Source: Nepenthes gracilis (Eukaryota; Streptophyta; Magnoliopsida; Caryophyllales; Nepenthaceae). From it: a stretch of 64,000 nucleotides of DNA. Numbering within the stretch: position 1 is the stretch's first letter; each line of letters begins with the position of its first letter. Positions 56,090-64,000 of the stretch are shown piece after piece. The stretch spans positions 11,057,299 through 11,121,298 of the forward strand of contig BSYO01000009.1 of NCBI GenBank assembly GCA_033239525.1, given 5' to 3'. The notes beneath the pieces are model-generated. The model made no database searches, was not told the DNA's origin, and worked only from the letters and a program-made list of their open reading frames with translations. The position numbers were made by a program, and so were the translations under genes.

Positions 56090-56480
56090 AAAAGATGAAT
56101 AGAAAAATTTCTTGTGCCACCAATTTGCTATAATAGAAAGTTATGTCATTTGAAGCTTTTATAAAAAAAAAAAACAAGGATTAAAATGGTTATACTTACT
56201 TTAAAACTTGTGACTCAAGAAAAAAATACATGTATATTATTATTAGTCTTCTGGATAACTAAAAGGCACTTTTTTGGATAATTTATACTTAAGTTATATA
56301 TGTTTAAAACCATGTTGAGCCACTAAAATTTTATTTTTCTTAGTTCACCCACAATATAAAACTCATAGACCTATTAGAACTATCGAAGACTCAAAAGGAC
56401 CTTAGTGATGTATAAAATGATCTTATTTACTTTGTTTTGTTCAATAAAAAACTACCACAAAATAATTGGTCTTTTTTTTT

Positions 56481-56553
56481 AGTGCTTTTCTTCCAAAAAA
56501 GAAAAAAAAATATAAATAGAAGAAATAGAATAAAAAAGAAAAAAACAGAAAGA
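56481..56553. repeat. 73-bp perfect direct repeat, second copy
   Basis: Identical to 56017-56089, 464 bases downstream. Both copies are followed by an aaaatttcttgt phrase. Confidence 0.9.
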
Positions 56554-56559
56554 GATTTA

Positions 56560-58295
56560 GAAAATTTCTTGTCTTATTATTATTATAGTATTTTATAGCC
56601 ACAAACTTTTTATATTAGAGATCTTATTTATACTTATTATTATTATAGTATTTTTTATATTAGAGTTATACTACTTTGATTTTGATACATATTTTCTCAT
56701 TTATATGCACAACTCTTAATTTATTAGTTCGATTATTCTTTTTAAAACGTATATCTAATGAGATTTGAAGTTGATGTTAAAATATGAGGTTTGTATGTAT
56801 TAGTATAAAATGGGTCTTGATGAGATATATTTATAAACATATTTGAACTCTTTAAATGTTTGATTTAATACTAATTAAGATATGTTTCGTTTTAAGTTAT
56901 GTACTTGAATTAGTTTATTTATCATATTAACGGTGGAGAGTTTAGTATTCATATAATATTTTATAAGAAACCTGAGATATTTGCAAGTCTCATTGTTGGA
57001 AGCCGTAACGAAGCTACATTCGTCCACTTGGGCCCACTTAAGGGTTTAAAGACTTATTGCCTACACTAAATACAAATGTAAAGCCTATGGAAGTAAAATT
57101 TTGTTTTCAGTTAAATTTTAGTAGTCTTTTAATTTTTTTAGCATTGCTATGGTATTAGTAATGAATAAATAGGCAAGAAAGTGTGATGAATGTTTAAGTT
57201 TACACTTTTACCCTAATTTATATTATTGATTTACTTAGGAAATCAGAACTTAAAATAAAGTTTAAAGAAGAAATTAAAAAATGATTGAGTTTCCAATTCA
57301 GCCCAACAGCAAATCCAGGGAAGGAAATCTATTGTGAAAAGAAAGAAGAGAGAAAATGGAAATCAAAACCAACAAAGAGAAGGAAATAAGAGAGAAAAAG
57401 GAAAAAAAATAATTAGAAAATAAAAAAAGAAAAAGAAAAAAAATAAAGGCTGCTGTGCAGCGTGATGAATATTTTAAAGGAGCTGTGGTAGAGAGTTTTG
57501 GGAAGAGTAATTGGAGAATATTGTGGAGTAGGTTTGGAGTAGTACGGAGAGAGAAAAAACATTTTATAGTTTCTTATTTTTATTTTAGTATTAAATTATT
57601 AAAGTTTTTATTTTTATTAGTGTAATCACTTCACTTTTAATTTGTCAACGAATTTGATTTTTTTTTTTCAATTTTGCTTGGTTGTTTGCTAATTTAGTAA
57701 GTTTGTGTTTTTTTATTAGTGTAATTATATTTTTATGTTAGCATTTAATTTCATGACTTTATCATGTATAATTTTTGTGTGTTTTTTTTTTTTATGATAT
57801 TCAAAGTACAAACTGTTCATTTCAAAGAATATACTAATATATAATCGGAATATTACATAATTTATGAAGATTAAGGAATAAATAAAGAACAATGTATGAA
57901 AATGAAAATGTTATATGTAATTACATGATTATGTTTAAATTTATATTTATATTCGGTTCTAATTTAAATATAATGATAAATAATCTGATTAAATATCTTA
58001 TCTTTTAATTTTGTTCAAGAATTGTATAGGTTCAAAGCCTTTCATTGTGTTTTTGTTTTGACATTTGATATAGTATTCGAACGTTAAATGTATATAGGGA
58101 TAATTTTGTCTAATTTTTACATTTTTTTAAATTTTGGTCAGATTCATTGATTCTAAAGATAAATTCTTGTTATATTTAGATCTTAAAACTTTCTAAATAT
58201 TATGTAATGATTGATATTTAAGTTTTAAATTATTTCTTATTAAATTTGTTGAATTTTTACTCATTTAAAAATCAAAAAATAGTTATTATTGTCCT
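56560..58295. other. AT-rich intergenic stretch
   Basis: No gene. A purine-rich tract (about 57240-57460) is followed by ctgctgtgcagcgtgatgaa, a context often seen in long LTRs of plant Ty3/gypsy elements, but no termini were found. Confidence 0.35.
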
Positions 58296-58298
58296 GAC

Positions 58299-58768
58299 AT
58301 TTCATTGGTGTACAACTATTATGAGTCCCGTATCAAGAAACTCGAGATAGAATTTTCAACTTATAAGTTTGAGGGGCTCTTCCCCCCGATAGGGCATCCT
58401 TTTGGGGTGAGTTCTTCTCTTAAATTTGTACTTGAATCAGTGGTGCTCTCATTGAGATTAGTTTTGACTCTCAAGAATGGCTACCTAAAGAGGAGCTGAC
58501 CTATTGCCAATGCGTCCGGGTAGAGTAAAGCATTTCAGAGTGAGAGCCGTCAAGGTCGATGGCCTTTGAAGGAAAGAGAAATATTATGAATCCTATATCG
58601 AAGAATTTGAAATAAAACCCACTGAAAAGACGCCGAGAAAATAGCCCACCCCAAAAAGAATGCCCCATGGAGGAAAAAATCTCCCAAACTTATAAGTTAG
58701 ATGTTCTATCTCAAACTCCCCAATGTGGGACTCACAACAACAACCAACATTCGAATGTCACTTACTAT
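58299..58768. mobile_element. Inverted-repeat element, ~470 bp
   Basis: The left arm from about 58300 (ttggtgtac...tatgagtcccgtatcaag...acttataagtttgagggg) and the right arm read on the minus strand from about 58767 (ttggttgtt...gtgagtcccacattgggg...acttataagtttgggaga) match over ~100 bases with substitutions. A third, direct copy of the arm start (tattatgaatcctatatcga) lies inside at 58586. No coding capacity. It could be a foldback/MITE-like element or rearranged LTR pieces. Confidence 0.5.
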
Positions 58769-60378
58769 TCTTTGTGTGCAACCTCATGTTCAAATGCTAC
58801 ATTTACTAATTATTATATGAGTTTTAAAGTTGCCTTATATTTTTAGATTTCAATATTTTATCTTTGATATTTTAGTTTTAGTATTGGAATTGCTTCATTT
58901 GATTCATGATTGTAGATATGGTTAAGAAAATTATATGAAAATATTATAATATCAATAAATATAAAACTTATGACACCATAATATATTCTATAGCTTTTAA
59001 TACTTTCCATATTTTGATGGATGTTGAGATTATATTAATTATAGTGGGATGATTATATCCACATGACCATCATATTATGATATCAGTTGAGTATTAATAA
59101 GGAATATCATATCTTATTACATATCATGTGAATTGATTACTAGTCGTTGTATTACTAGGTGTGTTGGTTGTGTGATGTTGTACACCATGAGATGATATTG
59201 CCATGTGAATTGGCTACATAGATGATCTTAGAATTTCAGAGATCTTGGGTTATTTCCCTAGCAAGGCAAAAACATAAATACAATAGTCTTTAATCGATTA
59301 TGAATAGGATCCATAAGAGATAGTTGGTTTATCTCTTAAGTTTATGACCTTGGTCATGATAGAATAATTAGATTTAATCTTCTTGAATATTAATATGTAG
59401 GAATCTCATGCCCTATCCTTGATGTTTTTGATTGATATCTTCATTGGAGTCTCGATTCTTATCCTTCATCTTGTTGTTTTGGTAAGTTTTTTGGATATAC
59501 AATTAATATTTCGAGTCTCCTCTCTCTAGATTATTGGATATTTATTATGTTGATGCATTGATGTAAGCATTTATATGTTATATTGTTGATTATATGACTT
59601 AATAAGTATTCAACTTACTCTCAATTATTTTGTTGAATTTTGTCAAAGTAATTATTGGTTTTAGCATTGAGCGGCAAAGATAATAAAGTTTACAAGAAGT
59701 TTTCAATTAATGTAGTTTTATTATATGTTATATTGTAAAAATAACAGTAATTGTCATATATTCCATATTTTAATATCGTGCATTATTATGTATTTTTAAG
59801 TTGTAAACTTAATCAAATATGTGATTTGATGGATTCCACATTACAATTTGAATGTTGTAGATTTTATGAGATATTTAGACTGAGTTGTAACACGTCAAGT
59901 TGAATTGGTAGGCCTATTTGAAAAGCATGGATTTGAATTTATTTTTTCATAATGATTAATGAAGTTAAATTAATTAATATATTATGATCAAATGAGGTTT
60001 TGGATTAAAATCAATATTTTGATCAAATAATATCAAACTGAGTAATACCCGATCGGTATCTAACGCGCACAAATGCATATTTTAGACAATAAAGACACAT
60101 ATGAATGACACCTTGGGATGCTCATGCATATTTCAAGCTGATTGGTCATGCTCGATGTGCATCTAAGATACAAACGTGCATGTCTGTAGTAGAAAGTAAG
60201 CACATTATATGCATTTGATGGACACTCGTATGTTGTATGATTTTTGTCATAGTGTTTGATGAGTATTTGAGTGGTACACATGTGCTAATTTTTTATAAAA
60301 GGTCATTGGCCAATTTTTAATTACTTTCACCTGGTTTTAGAAAAAAGGGAGAGAAAGAGAATAGAGAAAAAGGAAATA
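58769..60378. other. AT-rich intergenic stretch
   Basis: No gene recognised. A minus-strand open frame at 60060-60281 has no family features. Confidence 0.35.
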
Positions 60379-60686
60379 TGTAACACCCTGAATATTTTTT
60401 TTGTATTTCATGAGAATATATTGTCAAATTAATTTTGATAATTATTTAATAATTCTTAATCACCTTTGGGTTTAAAATTGTATAATTGGACTGACACATG
60501 GGCCTAATAAATTTACAATATTTGGATCGATGAATTAGGTTTAAAGGCTTAGGTTATTAATTTAAATTTAGATTAATTAGTGAGTTAAATTAAGCTAATT
60601 TAATTACAAACCAAGCTAACTGAATTAATATTTAGCAGGTAGGCCTTAGTGTATTAAAATTTATTAACTGAAAATATAATTAATTT

Positions 60687-61774
60687 TGTTACGTCCTTAG
60701 ATCCTAGCTTTAATATAGACGAGGACTCAAAAATAGAGTAACACACATATAGAGTATGAGTAGAAAGGAGAGAGAGAGAGAGAGATAGTGCCACGTGGAG
60801 TTTTACGTGGAAAGCCATCTTCTAAATAAAAGAAAAAAATCATGGGACTTTGAATCCGATAATGATTTCACTATTCAAGTATTTGAGTACAAAGAGTAGA
60901 GAACAAAGCGTACGGTAAATCCTAAGGATCACTCTTACAAACACAATTGTTATTTCAGTTGAAAGTGTAAATGGCCTGCTTTTTCTCTCTCTATGGGAGT
61001 AAATACTAGTGAAGTAAATTTGAGGTCCTTTATTTGGTATACAATGAAGGCTCATATAGTGGTTGAGTCTTCCAGTATGGAGCGGCCATGTGAAGGCAGC
61101 ATGTGTGGTGAAACTTGCCACTAATTCTACAAACCTATCTTACCATGTCAGAAGGATTGCGTGTATGTGAGCTAACTCTGTGTTACGTCACTTCAACAGT
61201 AATCACACTTACTTTGTAGGCCATCATTTCCTGTAAAAATTGCGTGTTGTAGAGATCGCGCATGCCTTTGTGCAAGCCAACAATCTGAGCTGGCATTCTC
61301 AATTGTCCTGAGTTTTCTTTCTGCGCTTGTGTCATTAGAAGCTTCTCAAAGTCTGCGTTTTTTATGAACGCTTTGGCCTCCTCGAGTCCATCGACTTTTA
61401 GCACCAAATGTCCTCGAATTCATCGTGGTTTTTGGCCTCTGTCACATTTGCGAACATTTGGTGACAAAAGTCCTCGGGCTTCAACTAAGGACTTATCCAG
61501 TATTGAGTCTTTGGGCTCTTAGAGCCATACTCTCTGTGCCATGTCCTCGGCATTTTACTGTAGTCTTTGGTCTCTTATAGAGTTCTTAAATCTCTTATAG
61601 AGTCATTGAGTCTCTAAAACTAATCCAACATCTCGGATCAATTCATCTCTTTGGGCTTATTGGGTCATGGACCTAAATCCTGGAGCCCCTTGTGCTGATT
61701 TAGCCTCTTGGGATGCGAGTCCAATTTGTAAAAATTGGTTCCTTGATTGGGCTTTGGGTATCCATTACCCATCA
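60687..61774. mobile_element. Solo LTR with 5-bp target-site duplication
   Basis: A 1088-bp segment begins TGTTACGTCC and ends ATTACCCATCA, giving TG...CA termini. It is flanked on both sides by aattt (60682-60686 and 61775-61779), a 5-bp duplication as made by LTR-element integrase. It has no internal coding domain; a minus-strand open frame at 61183-61407 (starting MVLKVDGLEEAKAF) is not recognised. A single LTR with a duplication on both sides is what recombination between two LTRs leaves behind. Confidence 0.8.
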
Positions 61775-61878
61775 AATTTAAATAAAGTTAAAATATTAAA
61801 AAAAAATTTAGATTAAATTTTGAATATTATTATAATTGTGATTAGAGGATTTAATTAGAGATAAATAAATATGTAAAA

Positions 61879-61879
<1 letters not shown>

Positions 61880-61931
<52 letters not shown>
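61880..61931. repeat. (AAT)n microsatellite
   Basis: About 17 uninterrupted units. Confidence 0.95.
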
Positions 61932-61934
<3 letters not shown>

Positions 61935-62879
61935 GGAAATAAAAGAAAGGAAGGAGGAAGAGAAGAAAAGAAAGAAATAAGTAAAAGAGAAAGGAAAGAA
62001 GAAGAAGAAGGAAGGGAGAGAAAGATGGGGAGATGCGAAACAATAGAGGCAAAGAAGGAAGGAAATCGACTCTCACATGAAAGTTGAGCCGAAACCCTAA
62101 CCGAACCTCTTAATTACTTAAGGAGGCAATAGGGTTAGGGAAAAGGGGACACACGAATTGAAGGGAGGAGTTACCATTGTTGCTGTCGCCAGAAGTAAAG
62201 TGAGAAATCGAGGTAAATAAAATTTCTTGTCTCGCAAAATAAATTCTTCTTTACTTCTTGTCAATGTCAAATCTATGATTGCATGCTTTGATTTGGTGGG
62301 AAACCAATGAAAATTTTGGGTTACAAATTTGGGAACACGAAAAAAAAGCCACGACTCTGTGAAAAAATGACAAACAGTTTTGGGCTTATGATGAATTGGG
62401 GTTTTGTAATTTGTCCAATTGAGTTATAAAGTATCTGTTTTACATGTTATATCCCCTAATTTTGGGGATTTAGCACAGACATGAGAAACAAAGTACCGTG
62501 CTCTATTTTCGTCTTCTAACCAGGTCAAATGACCCAAAGGTGGCAAGAAGAATTAAACCCTATTATTTTGCATGTAAAATTCCTATTTTTGCAAGTAAAT
62601 CATTTCATACCTTGATTTGTGTGGAAATTGTGGCTTCGCTTTTGTAAATCAAAAATTTTGAGGAAAACAGAGGTGGCGAGGGAAACAAAAGAAATTCGAG
62701 GGCACAGTGACAATTTGGGCATTATAATTGGTAGTTTTGTACTATAAATTTTTTATCTTCTCCTGTTTGAATCTGAAAGTTTGGAATTTTCTTTGTTACA
62801 GTGGGGAATCAAACTTATTAGTAGAAACAGAGCAACTAAGTCCAGTTGCATTATAATGTTAGTATGTGAGTCATTGTGT

Positions 62880-63086
62880 AGGATTTTGTATGTATGTGTT
62901 CGAGATATATATATGTAAAAATACATGTGTTTGATTATACGTATATGTGTGTATGTATACACATTTGTATGTACGTTGATGGTATGGGTATGAAGATAAT
63001 ATGCATGTGTGTGTCTATGTTTGTGCGTGAATAACAGCGGGTGGGTGTGTGTTAAGAGTGGGTACAAAAATGTGTGTATATATATA

Positions 63087-63125
<39 letters not shown>

Positions 63126-63248
63126 ATTGGAGTTCAAAAGAAAAATACAGGCATATACATATATATGTACATATACATACATACATATACTTATTATTTA
63201 GGGTGTACGTGTATATATGTATGTATAGTATAAATTCTATATGTGTGA

Positions 63249-63329
<81 letters not shown>

Positions 63330-63335
63330 TATGTA
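62880..63335. repeat. TA/TG-rich microsatellite region with a (TG)n run
   Basis: A mixture of tatata, tgtgta and tacata words. The pure TG run spans about 63256-63322. Open frames over it encode only Cys/Val/Ile/Tyr runs and are artefacts. Confidence 0.95.
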
Positions 63336-64000
63336 TTTAAATTATAAGCTGATTGAGGAGTAAATTAATGGTAGTTATTATTTTAATTGGACTATTATAG
63401 AATGAGATGGGATAGTTGGATAAGTTGGGTGATCGTGAGTTTGTTCGGTAGTGATGAAATAAAAGGGTAATCTATAGCCTTAGAAATAAGATTTGGTATA
63501 CTTGGAGAGTCAATGATAAACGAATCAGATATTTAAAAGGGTCAACAAATATTCCAAGTTTCTTGGGTTTTTCTCATATCCCGGTGATAAACGATTCTTT
63601 GTGTTGACTTTGATTATGTGTATAAATATTATTGATATTTTATGGATAAGTAAAGGAGAGTGTGTGAAGACTCTTAGGTAACCGGAGGAATAGGAGTTTG
63701 TGAGACACTGGAATAGTTTATATTTTTTCGATACAAATTTCATTCTGGAGGTTGAGGTCATTAATATTGCGGAAGGATACTTATAACCTAGTGACCATCA
63801 TAGAAGATGATGTCAGGGATATTATTAGTAATGGGTATCAGAGATGACATGAGCGTGTTACAAGTACAACCTTTGGGAGGACTGTAGGGGTATTGGGGAT
63901 ACCATAGATATCGAATAATTTAGTGATACTTTTTTAGCCGTTAGGGGTGTAAATGTGTGACCTTTGGTTCACTATGGTAGAATAAGGTCCATAAAAATTA

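Larger units (their letters stand above)
60379..64000 (+). mobile_element. Long LTR-like region (Ty3/gypsy Tekay/Del-like), interrupted
   Basis: Starts TGTAACACCCTGAATA at 60379, the characteristic start of long plant Ty3/gypsy LTRs. After a solo LTR at 60687-61774 it continues with a purine tract (61930-62040), a gccgaaaccctaaccgaacc phrase (62089-62108) and gaaatcgaggtaaataaaat (62204-62223), a layout common in multi-kilobase Tekay/Del LTRs. Near the end, gggtatcagagatgac and tttgggaggactgtaggggt also fit. The right end is not reached in the window, so this is a pattern-based call. Confidence 0.5.

Noticed and set aside
58300..58760. Cassandra-type TRIM with 5S rRNA-like sequence
   Set aside because: No 5S-like box sequences seen; arms are inverted rather than direct terminal repeats.
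63009..63340. Tyr/Ile and Cys/Val repeat open frames
   Set aside because: Translations of TA and TG microsatellites.
1..64000. tRNA, rRNA, CRISPR or bacterial-type operon features
   Set aside because: Looked for and not seen. tggtat motifs are retroelement primer sites and not tRNA genes.

Overview
The window is nuclear DNA of a flowering plant, probably a woody dicot. It is AT-rich. Genes are broken into short exons with GT-AG introns, one intron is about 9 kb, and the sequence between exons is full of decayed LTR retrotransposons, AT-rich repeats and microsatellites. No gene in the window reads through intact. Everything recognisable is a gene fragment, a pseudogene or a transposon relic. 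All calls come from reading the sequence by eye; no database search was possible.

Left part (0.7-24.6 kb, + strand): an AMP1-type glutamate carboxypeptidase gene (M28 metallopeptidase). Its exons are at 726-1700, 10671-10905, 12089-12240, 12380-12448, 18817-18904, 23822-23956 and 24426-24608. It has three frameshifts in exon 1 and another in exon 2, and the join of exons 3 and 4 is out of frame. The exon that should carry the last zinc-binding histidine is missing, and the splice donor after the penultimate exon is mutated. Its introns hold a coding-less LTR element (4.73-9.12 kb), a copia gag relic (13.0-14.3 kb) and other debris.

The most interesting object lies where the missing AMP1 exons should be (about 19.8-23.5 kb). 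Two direct repeats that look like LTRs enclose a short gag-like start and then, in the same orientation, intronless pieces of three unrelated host genes: a multi-domain FKBP immunophilin, a TOM1-like (GAT-domain) trafficking protein and a transketolase. The transketolase piece sits inside the TOM1-like piece. This looks like an LTR retrotransposon that captured host mRNAs, comparable in principle to maize Bs1.

Middle part (21.25-34.0 kb): a head-to-tail duplication. The block from the captured FKBP piece through the AMP1 3' exons and about 4 kb of flank (21.25-28.58 kb, copy A) recurs as copy B from 28.58 kb. The AMP1 tail and flank are nearly identical between copies, but the captured cargo is much more scrambled in B. 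A and B carry complementary lesions in the same AMP1 exon.

Right-middle part (34.3-53.3 kb, - strand): scattered exons of a plant TEX10/Ipi1-like (Rix1 complex, ARM/HEAT-type) gene, convergent with AMP1. Intact exons are at 45.0-45.4, 38.0-38.2 and 36.3-36.8 kb; degenerate homologues lie at 42.5-41.9 kb and 34.95-34.37 kb. A possible 5' untranslated exon pair lies at 52.3-53.3 kb. AT-rich blocks (27.4-28.6, 33.2-34.0, 47.2-48.7, 49.6-50.2 and 51.1-51.5 kb) are diverged copies of one another.

Right end (53.3-64 kb): the decayed 3' end of a Ty3/gypsy (Tat-like) pol gene (54.2-55.82 kb), an inverted-repeat element (58.3-58.77 kb), and a long LTR-like region starting TGTAACACCC at 60.38 kb that is split by a clean solo LTR (60687-61774) with a 5-bp target-site duplication.
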